Assembly: GCA_944323955.1 (NCBI GenBank)
Contig: CALUUK010000008.1
Location: 1 to 64,000 of the forward strand
DNA length: 64,000 bases
Source of the DNA: Candidatus Gastranaerophilales bacterium
GTDB lineage: Bacteria > Cyanobacteriota > Vampirovibrionia > Gastranaerophilales > Gastranaerophilaceae
Direction: 5' to 3'
This document shows, in pieces, positions 1-8,035 of the stretch. The position numbers and the translations under genes were made by a program. Positions within the stretch are counted from its first letter, which is position 1. Every line of letters starts with the position of its first letter. Below the pieces are notes generated by a model. The model searched no databases and was not told the origin of the DNA. It saw only the letters and a program-made list of their open reading frames with translations.

Positions 1-133
1 CCTAATAAAGTCCTGTTCTGACCTATTTAAAAATCAACGTCACTCCACTTCCGACCGCTATAATTTAGTATTGTTGGGCAAGTATGCTCAACCGACAGTT
101 GATAGTTGATATACAAATCGGACATTAAAATAC

Positions 134-193
134 AACGTGACTAAATGTCACGTTTTGAGAGAGGGGTGAACCCCGGATTTGAGAAGCAAATCC
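134..193. repeat. cluster of three perfect hairpins
   Basis: Three adjacent inverted repeats are visible: AACGTGAC/GTCACGTT (134-141 with 147-154), GGGG/CCCC around TGAA (163-174) and GGATTTG/CAAATCC (175-181 with 187-193). Just beyond, TTCCGAGAC (202-210) is the reverse complement of part of the tRNA-Phe T arm (248-256). No gene is visible in 1-210, so this could be a structured RNA, a dispersed intergenic repeat, or the end of a transcript entering from the left. The rest of 1-133 shows nothing I recognise. Confidence 0.5.
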
Positions 194-210
194 GCGTGAG
201 GTTCCGAGAC

Positions 211-235
211 ATAAAAAAACAGGCATTAAGCCTGT
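211..235 (-). terminator. Rho-independent terminator of tRNA-Phe
   Basis: ACAGGC/GCCTGT (219-224 with 230-235, loop ATTAA) is followed on the minus strand by a U run, seen as A's at 212-218 on the plus strand. It lies 3 bases beyond the tRNA 3' CCA. Confidence 0.8.
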
Positions 236-238
236 AAA

Positions 239-314
239 TGGTGCCACGTCTCGGAATCGAACCAAGGACACAGGGATTTTCAGTCCCTTGCTCTACCAAC
301 TGAGCTAACGTGGC
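239..314 (-). tRNA. tRNA-Phe (anticodon GAA), CCA encoded
   Basis: Read on the minus strand the 76 bases fold as a standard cloverleaf. The acceptor stem is GCCACGT/ACGTGGC, the anticodon loop CTGAAAA gives GAA, and the T arm contains GGTTCGATTCC. The terminal CCA is genomically encoded. A promoter sits just upstream and a terminator just downstream, so the gene looks monocistronic. Confidence 0.97.
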
Positions 315-330
315 TCAACCTTATGTAATA

Positions 331-358
331 ATAATATCAACTAAATACCAATAGTCAA
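331..358 (-). promoter_or_regulatory. promoter of tRNA-Phe
   Basis: On the minus strand TTGACT (plus 353-358) is followed after 16 bases by TATTAT (plus 331-336). The tRNA 5' end lies 17 bases further, suitable for a short 5' leader. Confidence 0.65.
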
Positions 359-365
359 TATTTTT

Positions 366-1493
366 TTATTTCAATTTGCAAACATACTCAGCATATGACA
401 TTACGGGAGAATCCGAGTTATTATCTTTTATGCGTTTTATAAGTCCTATTTTTGAGAGTTGGCATGACGTAACAAGTAACTTTCCCTCCGTTTCTTCATT
501 CGAAAGAAACAATGCATCCGACATTATTTTTGTCATATAAGGATGTTTCAGCATAAAGAAATTTTCCGCTAAAGAGCAAAACCCTTTTTTATTTATCGGT
601 ATCAAATTCAAAGGAAGGTAACAGTCATCATTTCTCAATAGAGGTTTAAAATACAAATTTTCTTTTATAATTTTGTTTTCGTAATCGCTTGGAAACTTGT
701 AATTATTTATTTTCAAAAAATTATCAATTGTTATAATTTTAGAAAAAATATCAGATTTTAAATCAAAAAAATCAGCCGCTCTTTTTAAAGTATCAAAACA
801 CGTATCACATGAACAGACAATGTAATCAACATCAACAGGAATCTTACTTATAAATTTACTTATTTGTTTTTTATATTTATCTAAATTTCCATCCGAAAGA
901 TAAGGATATCCGCAGCATAGGGAAATAATTTTTTCAACTGAATATCCTATGTCTTCAATGAGGTTTAAAGAAGCATTTTTATCACTCTCATTAATATATT
1001 TATTTATACATCCTTCAAAATAAACGATTTTTCCTTTTTTTGCTTTATTTGATACATTCTTGTTTCTGTATACTTTTTCCGAAAATAATGCATCAATATA
1101 TGTATTAATAAAAATTGACTTAAAAGGGAAAATTCTATATAAAAATTTGCAAATTCTTAAGAAATTCAATAATATTTTTAAAAGAAAAGAAAAATTAATA
1201 AAAGAGAATTTATAATTAAACCTGTTTTTTATCAGAGTGAAAGTTTTATAAGCATCAATATTACTGGGGCAAAAATTTTTGCAGGCATTACAGTTAAGAC
1301 AAACATCCAAATTTTTTATAAAGTCTCTGCCGGGTATTTCTGACTGATTAAAGAAACGATTTAATACAATATATCTGCCCCTTGAAAGAAACATCTCATT
1401 TTTTGAAGCAATATAAACGGGACAAACACTTTTGCATAGTCCGCATTTTGAACATTTATATATTTCTTCTTTTACATCATATTTCTTTTCCAT
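366..1493 (-). CDS. GlcF/LutA-like Fe-S oxidoreductase subunit
   Basis: A cytosolic or membrane-associated Fe-S protein of the glycolate oxidase subunit/heterodisulfide reductase type. From the chosen ATG, two ferredoxin-type clusters are seen (CSKCGLCKSVCP near residues 14-24 and CLNCNACKNFCP near 65-75). They are followed by the two cysteine-rich CCG domains, with GC in YFEGCINKY, CCGYPYLSDG, CSCDTC and TSCQ. Such subunits pass electrons from a flavoprotein dehydrogenase (glycolate, lactate or similar). No flavoprotein partner is adjacent, so the substrate is unknown. The frame opens at a TTG at 1511, but the ATG at 1493 has GGAAG 11 bases upstream and is preferred. It is divergent from lptC across a perfect palindrome. 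Confidence 0.8.
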   Translation of the reverse strand: MEKKYDVKEEIYKCSKCGLCKSVCPVYIASKNEMFLSRGRYIVLNRFFNQSEIPGRDFIKNLDVCLNCNACKNFCPSNIDAYKTFTLIKNRFNYKFSFINFSFLLKILLNFLRICKFLYRIFPFKSIFINTYIDALFSEKVYRNKNVSNKAKKGKIVYFEGCINKYINESDKNASLNLIEDIGYSVEKIISLCCGYPYLSDGNLDKYKKQISKFISKIPVDVDYIVCSCDTCFDTLKRAADFFDLKSDIFSKIITIDNFLKINNYKFPSDYENKIIKENLYFKPLLRNDDCYLPLNLIPINKKGFCSLAENFFMLKHPYMTKIMSDALFLSNEETEGKLLVTSCQLSKIGLIKRIKDNNSDSPVMSYAEYVCKLK

Positions 1494-1528
1494 AGAAATA
1501 TTATCTTCCAAACCTAAAGATATAACAA

Positions 1529-1564
1529 TTGCATTTTACTAATAATTATATGATAATTATTAGT
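1529..1564. promoter_or_regulatory. divergent promoter with 11-bp palindrome
   Basis: ACTAATAATTA (1538-1548) and its exact reverse complement (1554-1564) flank TATGA, ending one base before the lptC ATG at 1566. TTGCAT (1529-1534), a 17-base spacer and GATAAT (1552-1557) form a possible plus-strand promoter. Its start point would fall at or next to the lptC start codon. On the minus strand TATAAT (plus 1545-1550) can serve the Fe-S gene. The palindrome may be an operator or a chance AT-rich hairpin. Confidence 0.5.
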
Positions 1565-1565
1565 T

Positions 1566-2144
1566 ATGGCACTGGAAAAAATAATAAAAAGTAAAAGAAA
1601 TATTGCATATATAGTTTTGTTTTCCGCAATAATAATTGCCTGTCTTTGGGCATTTATCTCTGCGGGAGTGATTACAAAATCATTCAAAAACAAACTTATT
1701 GATCAAACCTACAAAAATAAAGAAGCAAACATAGAAAGTCTTCTTGTAACCGAAACAAAAAACGGGGAAAAATTGTGGGAACTGTATGCCGATAAAGGGA
1801 TGTACAGTGATTCAAATAACATCGTACTTTTAGAAGATATTGTCGGAAATTTCTACGACAATAAAGCCGTAAAAGCAAGTTTTAAAGCGGATAAAGGTAC
1901 ATATAACGCAACCAAAAAAGAAATCATATTATATGACAATGTAATACTGGTTTATACAGACGGTACAAATATCCGTGCAGAAAAAATCATTTATGCGGGG
2001 AAGGGAAAAGATGTTGTTGCACAAGGAAATATAAGAATTGAAAGACCTGATGAAGCAATTATAATGGGTACAAAAGCAATTCTGAAAGGTGATTTTTCCG
2101 ACTTTAATATTGAAGGAAGAACAGAATCACATTTTTATATGTAG
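1566..2144 (+). CDS. lptC: LPS export protein LptC
   Basis: 192 residues: a short basic N-terminus, one membrane segment (about residues 14-34), then a periplasmic beta-jellyroll domain of the LptC/OstA type rich in regularly spaced DxxxG turns (YADKGMY, ADKGTYNA, VAQGNIRI). LptC is the bitopic protein that receives lipopolysaccharide from the LptBFG extractor and passes it to LptA. It is followed after 12 bases by a second OstA-type gene with signal peptide, the expected lptC-lptA order. No Shine-Dalgarno is visible: an in-frame TAA lies four codons upstream and the 11-bp palindrome fills the leader space, so translation may be leaderless. Confidence 0.85.
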   Translation: MALEKIIKSKRNIAYIVLFSAIIIACLWAFISAGVITKSFKNKLIDQTYKNKEANIESLLVTETKNGEKLWELYADKGMYSDSNNIVLLEDIVGNFYDNKAVKASFKADKGTYNATKKEIILYDNVILVYTDGTNIRAEKIIYAGKGKDVVAQGNIRIERPDEAIIMGTKAILKGDFSDFNIEGRTESHFYM

Positions 2145-2156
2145 AAAAGGAACAAT

Positions 2157-3110
2157 ATGAAGAAGACAGCAAGTATATTAACAATAGCACTTTTAATCAT
2201 GTCCATTCAGGCATATGCCGGTTCTTTAACTGTAGAGTCAGATTCTCAGGAATTTAAAGATACAGAGCATAAAATTTATCTTGAAGGAAACGTAAAAGTT
2301 AAATCCGGAGATGTTAACATAATGAGTCCGCGTGCCATTGTTGACATAGACCCTAAAAACAATAAAGTTAACAACGTTGAATTTAAAGATAAAGCATACA
2401 CCTATCAAATGCAAGACGGAAAAATGCATGAAATAAAAGCGCAGATACTTAAAATGTCGCTTCTAAATAAAGTTTTTACTGCAGACGGCAACACAATTTC
2501 TTCCATAACAGAAAAAGGAAAGCCTGTAGTTATAGTAACTGCCGATAAACAGGAATATAACAAATATACAAATGTTATGAAAGCAACAGGCAATGTAAAT
2601 ATTGTTTATAAAGATGTTGAAACATTTTCACAACAGGCCATAGTTGACCTTACAAAAGAAAATGATGTTAAAAGAATTCAACTTTTGGGCAATGCACAAT
2701 TAAATCAATCAGGAAGTAAAATCAGTGCAAGAAAACTTGATTATGACAACATAAAACAAGAAGCTGTTGCAACAGGCAGTGTATTTACAGATATTACAAC
2801 AGAAGATAACAAAAACATAAAAGTTTGGTCAGATTATCAATCTTATAATAAAAAAGCAAACTATATTACGGCATCAGGCTCGACTACCATTAAATATGAA
2901 GACTATACTGCCAAAGGCCCGAAATTGAATGTCTACCCTGATAAAGTTACAAAAAAACTAAACGAAGCAGTATTTGTAGGCCGCTCGAAAATAGAAACAA
3001 AAGGAAGAAGCATTGAAGCGGACAGAATTGTTATAACAATGGATCCGAAAGATTTTAAGGCTGAAGGAAATGTCAAATCAATAATTCCTAATATAGGCGG
3101 AATGAATTAA
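2157..3110 (+). CDS. lptA: LptA-like periplasmic OstA-family protein
   Basis: 317 residues with a signal peptide (residues 1-21, ending AYA before GSL). Then come repeated OstA/LptA beta-jellyroll units (for example FKDTEHKIYLEGNVKV, KATGNVNIVYKDVE, VATGSVFTDI, FKAEGNVKS). It is expected to form the periplasmic bridge carrying lipopolysaccharide to the outer membrane. At 317 residues it is longer than E. coli LptA (about 185), probably because it holds two jellyroll modules in one chain. AAGGA lies 5 bases before the ATG. It is co-transcribed with lptC and ends at a strong bidirectional terminator. Confidence 0.83.
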   Translation: MKKTASILTIALLIMSIQAYAGSLTVESDSQEFKDTEHKIYLEGNVKVKSGDVNIMSPRAIVDIDPKNNKVNNVEFKDKAYTYQMQDGKMHEIKAQILKMSLLNKVFTADGNTISSITEKGKPVVIVTADKQEYNKYTNVMKATGNVNIVYKDVETFSQQAIVDLTKENDVKRIQLLGNAQLNQSGSKISARKLDYDNIKQEAVATGSVFTDITTEDNKNIKVWSDYQSYNKKANYITASGSTTIKYEDYTAKGPKLNVYPDKVTKKLNEAVFVGRSKIETKGRSIEADRIVITMDPKDFKAEGNVKSIIPNIGGMN

Positions 3111-3111
3111 T

Positions 3112-3140
3112 AAAAAGGAGGAGATTATCTCCTCCTTTTT
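3112..3140. terminator. bidirectional Rho-independent terminator
   Basis: A perfect 13-bp stem AAAAAGGAGGAGA/TCTCCTCCTTTTT with a TTA loop lies between the convergent lptA and transporter genes. T runs on both strands let it serve both. Confidence 0.9.
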
Positions 3141-3144
3141 TATA

Positions 3145-4470
3145 TTACATAAAATGCCTTAAATATATATATATGGAAGATAATGATAAAGAAATAAATA
3201 CAACAATAATACCGTATTTCATAAACTTAAGAAACTGTATCGGATGTCCGTGCTTTGCGGAATTTTCCGAAACAATAACATTCGCTGCCGCACCGATTAT
3301 AGTAAGGTTGCCTCCGAGACAGGCACCTAAAGATAAACTCCACCACATAGGAAGAACAAATTCCCTGCCCTGCTGAAGCTGTATTTCCTGAATCATCGGC
3401 GCCATAGTTGCAGTATAAGGTATATTATCAATAATACCCGATAATATACCGGATGCCCATAAAATAACAAAAGAAGCTACTTTTTGAGAACCCGCAGTAA
3501 CATTTAATAACCAGTCGGCCATCAATTTAATACCGCCTGCCGCTTCAAATGCACCGATTATAACAAATAAACCGATGAAAAAGAAAATTGTATTCCATTC
3601 AACTTCACGGAATGTTTCTTCGGGATTTTCAAATAGAAGTAAAACACTTGCCCCGATAAATGCAATTATACAGGTTGCAATATGAGTAATATCATGAGTT
3701 AAAAACCCTAAAATAACAAGTCCGAGAACTGTCATACTGCGCTTTAAGAGTTTATAATCGGTAATCGTTTTTGAATTATCAATTTGAGAAATACTTGCCA
3801 TTTTCTCTTCCGTTGTTTTCAGCTGTTTTTTGAAACATAAATACAAAAAAGCAATTACAACAACCATAATAACAAAACATATACCTGTAAGTTCAGAAAC
3901 AAAATCCATAAAGGAGAAGCCGGCCGCGCTGCCGATAATAATATTCGGAGGATCACCTATTAAAGTGGCAGTACCTCCGATATTAGAAGCAAACACTTCG
4001 GAAATAAGCAGCGGTACGGGATTTAAATCCAGCTGCTTTGCAACAACAAAAGTTATAGGCATAACTAATATAACAGTAGTTACGTTATCAAGAAAAGCGG
4101 ATAAAATTGCCGTAAAAAAAGACAATACTATAAGAACCATTAACGGTCTGCCTTTTGTCAATTTCAAAAGTTCAATGGCAATCCATTTAAAGACTCCGCT
4201 CCTTGTTGTTATATTAACTATAATCATCATAGATACAAGCAAAAAGATGACATTGAAATCTATAAAGTTAATAAAATAAAGCTCATTTAACCCGGATTCT
4301 GCAATTTTTTCCTGACTTACAAGTCCCGAAAAAATAACAACCGCAGCACCGACAAGGGCAATTGTTACCTTCGGTATTTTCTCAAGCGCAATTAGCACAT
4401 AAGCAAATATCAAGATTGCTGCAGATAGGATAATAGCATGGTTTTGAACCAAATCGTAAAATTTTTCCAT
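3145..4470 (-). CDS. NhaD/ArsB-type ion transporter
   Basis: 441 residues, polytopic inner-membrane protein of the ion transporter superfamily. The signature half-helix/loop motifs of NhaD and ArsB are present in both halves: SAFLDNVTTVILVMPIT in the first and SGIIDNIPYTATMAPMI in the second, plus GGTATLIGDPPNIIIGS and GGNLTIIGAAANVI. The two Asp-Asn pairs are typical of Na+/H+ antiporters of the NhaD group, but arsenite or organic anion export cannot be excluded from sequence alone. It stands alone, convergent with lptA. A purine-rich GAGAGAGATAG precedes the ATG. Confidence 0.75.
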   Translation of the reverse strand: MEKFYDLVQNHAIILSAAILIFAYVLIALEKIPKVTIALVGAAVVIFSGLVSQEKIAESGLNELYFINFIDFNVIFLLVSMMIIVNITTRSGVFKWIAIELLKLTKGRPLMVLIVLSFFTAILSAFLDNVTTVILVMPITFVVAKQLDLNPVPLLISEVFASNIGGTATLIGDPPNIIIGSAAGFSFMDFVSELTGICFVIMVVVIAFLYLCFKKQLKTTEEKMASISQIDNSKTITDYKLLKRSMTVLGLVILGFLTHDITHIATCIIAFIGASVLLLFENPEETFREVEWNTIFFFIGLFVIIGAFEAAGGIKLMADWLLNVTAGSQKVASFVILWASGILSGIIDNIPYTATMAPMIQEIQLQQGREFVLPMWWSLSLGACLGGNLTIIGAAANVIVSENSAKHGHPIQFLKFMKYGIIVVFISLSLSSIYIYLRHFM

Positions 4471-4540
4471 AATTTAATCTATCTCTCTCTAGTGTAGTAA
4501 TCATGACAATGATAACAAAAACATAATATCTTTTCGCGCA

Positions 4541-4572
4541 AAAAAAGAGGAAACTTTCGTTTCCTCTTTTTT
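4541..4572 (-). terminator. Rho-independent terminator
   Basis: AAAAAAGAGGAAAC/GTTTCCTCTTTTTT, a 14-bp perfect stem with TTTC loop, lies 17 bases beyond the stop of the minus-strand coiled-coil gene. The A run on the plus strand gives the U run of that transcript. Confidence 0.85.
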
Positions 4573-4588
4573 GATACCAAATCTATCC

Positions 4589-5047
4589 CTAGCCGACACC
4601 GTCGTATTTCGGATTTGCTCTTTCGATTGCGCTTGCTTCGAATTTTTCGATGTTTTCCAATTCTTTTTCTACTTTTGTTATTTGCGTTTCAAGTCTTTTC
4701 TTTTCCAATTCTATTGAATTTTCTTTTGCTGATAAATCATATATTTGTTCGTTTATTTCGTCCTCATAGCCTTGATATGTGTTTTTTACGGATTCAATTT
4801 CAGCATTTATTGCATCTCTATCTGTACCTTCGGGATCTTGCTCTGTCGAATTTTGGGAAAGTCTTTCATAAAGTCCTGACAACTCATCGGATTGTCCTTG
4901 ATGAATTGCTGACAATTGCTGCTGTAACTGAATTGTATCAGTTGCCAGTCTGTATTGTTTATCATCCATCTGCATTTCCATAAGTTGTAAGGTATTTAAC
5001 CTCGATGTTAAGACAACTTTTCTTTGAGCAAATACTGCGTAGCCCAT
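4589..5047 (-). CDS. small coiled-coil protein of unknown function
   Basis: 152 residues, no signal peptide or membrane segment. After a conserved-looking start (MGYAVFAQRKVVLTSRL) the chain is almost entirely helical and heptad-like. It is rich in Gln in residues 25-55 and in Glu/Lys in residues 95-145, with a short acidic linker (EQDPEGTDRD) in the middle. This suggests an antiparallel or oligomeric coiled coil. I do not recognise a function. AGGGG lies about 10 bases before the ATG (a second AGGAG abuts it). It is downstream of a radical SAM gene with a 129-base gap in which I see nothing, and ends at a strong terminator. Confidence 0.7.
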   Translation of the reverse strand: MGYAVFAQRKVVLTSRLNTLQLMEMQMDDKQYRLATDTIQLQQQLSAIHQGQSDELSGLYERLSQNSTEQDPEGTDRDAINAEIESVKNTYQGYEDEINEQIYDLSAKENSIELEKKRLETQITKVEKELENIEKFEASAIERANPKYDGVG

Positions 5048-5176
5048 TCTCCTGAATCCCCTAATTTTTTCCCCGTACCTTTATAAAAACTTTCTGTTTC
5101 AAATTCATGCCTTTTTGAAATAATTTTTGTAATATTTCTTAATAAAAAGGGGTAAAGTTCAATGTTTACGTGATTT

Positions 5177-6040
5177 TTAAAATTGGTTATTTTTAAAAGA
5201 AAACATATAATTATTATGAGCAATACATTGAGAACAAAAAGAAGTCTCAATATATCCTTTTTTGGAATAATCATTCATATCGCTGCCGCATTTACCTCTG
5301 TTATCCGTTGAAAGAAGCGGACACAGAAATACACCGTTTATTGTTAACGTTCTGCTGTTGGTACATTCGATATTTAATCTTTCAAAATCCGTATCGGGAG
5401 AAATTTCTCTGATTAAATTTTTATCGAGTAAAGGAACTATTTTAAAGTTAATATCAGATGTTTCAAAATCAAAAGAGGAGCACAGTTGTCTGAAATTTTC
5501 TTTTAATTCACTTTCATCCGTGTTGTTATGATTTACAATAGCCATAATCGGATTAAAATCATATTTTATCAAGCTCTGCATTGCATGCACGGCTTTTCTG
5601 AAAGATCCTCTTCCTCTAAGAGCATCATTTTCTTTTTCAATATAATGATCAATGCTGATCATAAATATTATTTCGTTGCCAAGATTATTTTCTTCTTCAA
5701 CTTTTCTTAAAAATCTTGCTTTTTTATCATTTATATTAAGTGCATTTGTATGAATAACAACAGAGGAATATTTAAGACACAATCTTAATATATGATTAAA
5801 GTCCGGATGAAGCATAGGTTCCGCACCGGTAAGATGAATATAATTCAGTTGTTCTTTATTTAACATAGACAAATTTTGCTTAATTTTTTCAATGGGAATA
5901 TAATCTTTAACTTTTTTGTCTTTAAAATCTATATAACAATATTTACAAGACAGATTACAATTTTGTGCTGTCATTTCTATGTATAATTCTTCTAATTTTG
6001 AAAGCCTTACACAAGGTGCCTTAAGAATAGTATTACTCAT
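5177..6040 (-). CDS. radical SAM protein with SPASM/twitch-like C-terminus
   Basis: 287 residues. The radical SAM cluster motif CNLSCKYC is near residues 33-40, followed by the glycine-rich HLTGAEPML (SAM-binding GGE equivalent, here GAE) and a partial TIM barrel. The C-terminal third has five more cysteines (ECTNSRT, FLCPLL, GKCGSD, CSQC), consistent with an auxiliary Fe-S cluster of the SPASM or twitch type. Such enzymes often modify peptides. The only small ORF next to it is the 55-residue divergent gene at 6203. GAGGAG lies 6 bases before the ATG. Substrate unknown. Confidence 0.85.
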   Translation of the reverse strand: MSNTILKAPCVRLSKLEELYIEMTAQNCNLSCKYCYIDFKDKKVKDYIPIEKIKQNLSMLNKEQLNYIHLTGAEPMLHPDFNHILRLCLKYSSVVIHTNALNINDKKARFLRKVEEENNLGNEIIFMISIDHYIEKENDALRGRGSFRKAVHAMQSLIKYDFNPIMAIVNHNNTDESELKENFRQLCSSFDFETSDINFKIVPLLDKNLIREISPDTDFERLNIECTNSRTLTINGVFLCPLLSTDNRGKCGSDMNDYSKKGYIETSFCSQCIAHNNYMFSFKNNQF

Positions 6041-6202
6041 TTTTTACTCCTCACAAATCTGAATATGAGTATTTTTAACACTTATGTTTTCTTTGTTGAA
6101 TTAGACACTTGTATAAAATATGAATAGCTAGAAATACTACGTATATATTAAATTTTTAAAGAAAACAAGAAAATTACCGAATAAGAAAAGTAAGGAGGAA
6201 AT

Positions 6203-6370
6203 ATGGCAAAAATAATAGAAAACAAAAGAGGAAGAAGACAAATAAGATTGAATACGGATGACATAATAAATATAGTAAGGGAATATCAGACAATTACTTT
6301 GGGAGCCTGCTGCTATGAACATATCCGCGAAAAATTAAATAATATTGATTTATATCTTCCCGAAGATTAA
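6203..6370 (+). CDS. 55-residue conserved-looking small protein
   Basis: A short ORF with a very strong ribosome site (AAGGAGGA, 6 bases before the ATG). The protein begins MAKIIENKRGRRQIRL and ends LYLPED, with a Cys-Cys pair in the middle (TLGACCYEH). The basic N-terminus followed by two predicted helices suggests a small nucleic-acid or protein-binding factor. Being divergent from a radical SAM gene also allows a peptide substrate. It accounts for most of the space between 6041 and 6444. No known domain recognised. Confidence 0.65.
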   Translation: MAKIIENKRGRRQIRLNTDDIINIVREYQTITLGACCYEHIREKLNNIDLYLPED

Positions 6371-6444
6371 ATCAATAAATATACCTATATAGATAATTTC
6401 GTTTATAATTGCATAGTGTAATGTTTTATCAAAAGGAGAAACAG

Positions 6445-6840
6445 ATGAAAAACATTATTACTATAATATTAATACTTATTGTACCTGCACTTATATATTC
6501 ATTAATAAAAAAAGATTCTCCGGATATAAACAGTGCAATAGCAAAAGATAACGGACTCCCGTCAATAATCACATTTTCTTCGACGATGTGTTTGGACTGC
6601 CAGAAAATGAAACCGCTCATACAAGAGGCAGAAAAAGAATACCAGGGTAAAATCAATTTTGTATACATTAATGCAACGGATAAAAAAACATCCGTAAAAT
6701 TAATGATAAAAAAATATTCCGTATTACTTGTACCGACAATGGTTCTTTTAAATAAAGACCAAAAAGAAATCAAAAAAATAGAAGGAGCAATATCAAAAGA
6801 AGAATTAACAAAAGAACTGGAAGGTCTTATAAATGGATAA
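6445..6840 (+). CDS. membrane-anchored thioredoxin-family protein
   Basis: 131 residues from the ATG at 6445, which has AAGGAG 8 bases upstream (the frame opens further up at 6409). An N-terminal membrane anchor or uncleaved signal (residues 2-18) is followed by a thioredoxin fold. Its redox motif is CLDC (in SSTMCLDCQKM), with the cis-proline in LLVPTMVLL. It probably faces the periplasm as a reductant fed by the next gene, CcdA, with which it overlaps by 8 bases. A TATAAT at 6404-6409 may be the -10 element. The pair suits reduction of periplasmic disulfides or of another envelope oxidoreductase. Confidence 0.85.
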   Translation: MKNIITIILILIVPALIYSLIKKDSPDINSAIAKDNGLPSIITFSSTMCLDCQKMKPLIQEAEKEYQGKINFVYINATDKKTSVKLMIKKYSVLLVPTMVLLNKDQKEIKKIEGAISKEELTKELEGLING

Positions 6841-7546
6841 TATACTGCAAAATTTTGCACAATATTCGGGGACAAATATTCTGTTTCAACCGTTGATGAT
6901 TATAGGCAGTTTTATTGCCGGTATTATTGCCTCACTATCACCTTGCAGTCTCGGAATATTACCTCTAATAATAGGATATGTAGGCGGATACTCGAAAGAA
7001 AAAAATAAAAAACTGTTAATCCAAATGATATCTTTTTCTTTAGGATTATCCTGCGTATTAAGTCTTATAGGAGTTATATGTGCATTAACAGGCAGGGCAT
7101 TTATATCCGTTGCTTCTCCGGTCGCAATTCTTATATTTGCATCAATAATACTAATATTGGGATTGAATCTTGTAGGAGCACTTGATTTGCATTTTCCCGC
7201 AATCATCAAAAAAATGCCGCAAAATACAGCGGGCGGAACATTTTTTCTGCCGTTTTTGGTCGGAGCAGTCTTTGCCCTTGCAGCAAGTCCGTGTTCATCA
7301 CCGCTGCTTGCGAGTATAATGGCGCTGGCTACGGTATCCAAAAGCATTTTATTTTCAATAGGACTCTTATTTGCTTTTGCACTGGGGCAATGCATAATAA
7401 TCATTCTAATAGCAATGTTTACATCAACATTAAAGCATTTTGGCACTTTTGCAAAATACTCTTCAATGTTGATGAAAGCAAGCGGAATTATCTTGATATT
7501 AGCAAGTATTTATATATACTACACTATATTTTCAGGGATAGTCTAA
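6833..7546 (+). CDS. ccdA: CcdA-type thiol-disulfide transmembrane protein
   Basis: 237 residues with about six membrane helices. The two conserved proline-cysteine motifs are present: ASLSPCSLGILPLI in helix 1 and ALAASPCSSPLLAS in helix 4. These cysteines pass electrons from cytosolic thioredoxin across the membrane. It overlaps the periplasmic thioredoxin gene by 8 bases, so the two form one electron relay. The 3' end overlaps the convergent neighbour by 4 bases. Confidence 0.88.
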   Translation: MDNILQNFAQYSGTNILFQPLMIIGSFIAGIIASLSPCSLGILPLIIGYVGGYSKEKNKKLLIQMISFSLGLSCVLSLIGVICALTGRAFISVASPVAILIFASIILILGLNLVGALDLHFPAIIKKMPQNTAGGTFFLPFLVGAVFALAASPCSSPLLASIMALATVSKSILFSIGLLFAFALGQCIIIILIAMFTSTLKHFGTFAKYSSMLMKASGIILILASIYIYYTIFSGIV

Positions 7547-7956
7547 ACATTTACGTATAAATTACGGGAAAGAAGTTCTTGTGTTTTGTTTTTTCCCATC
7601 AAGCGGAAATGGTTTTTGCCGAATTCATCTCTGGTTCTCACAGCAAATAATTTATCAGATATGAGTGAATGAACTTCAGTTTCTTTAATACCTTCTTTTA
7701 TAGTTGCACCTTTAAATTTTTCGGGAGAATTTTTGGCATTTATTTTAAACAAAGAAGACAAAATATCAGCCTGAGCCATATCAGCAGAAACAATATCGGT
7801 TCTGTTTTCCTTTATAACCGGAGAAGTAATATAATTGCGGCTGATTTGTCCGTTTTGATCCATTTTATGTATCGTACAAACATAATTAACGGGACGTCCC
7901 CGCCCTTTAACATTAACTCTTTCTTGAAACAAAAAACCGACTGCAGAAACTCTCAT
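7543..7956 (-). CDS. hypothetical protein
   Basis: 137 residues from the ATG at 7956, which has GAGGTG 7 bases upstream. The upstream ATG at 7971 would put that ribosome site inside the gene. It begins MRVSAVGFLFQERVNVKGRG, with a mixed alpha/beta composition, no cysteines and no membrane segment. I recognise no family. It stands alone between the convergent ccdA and alr. The 79 bases to alr hold nothing visible. Confidence 0.6.
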   Translation of the reverse strand: MRVSAVGFLFQERVNVKGRGRPVNYVCTIHKMDQNGQISRNYITSPVIKENRTDIVSADMAQADILSSLFKINAKNSPEKFKGATIKEGIKETEVHSLISDKLFAVRTRDEFGKNHFRLMGKNKTQELLSRNLYVNV

Positions 7957-8035
7957 AAAACAACACCTCATATAAACACAACCATATATATTTTAGCGCT
8001 TTTTTGAGCTTTTGTCCAGAGGGAAAAAGTAAATT

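Noticed and set aside
202-256. Attachment site at the tRNA-Phe 3' end
   Set aside because: The repeated 9 bases are in inverted orientation; an integrase site would be a direct repeat, and no integrase gene is seen.
5008-5274. 88-residue minus-strand ORF with a hydrophobic start
   Set aside because: It overlaps both flanking genes in another frame, and no clear ribosome site was seen; likely a shadow ORF.
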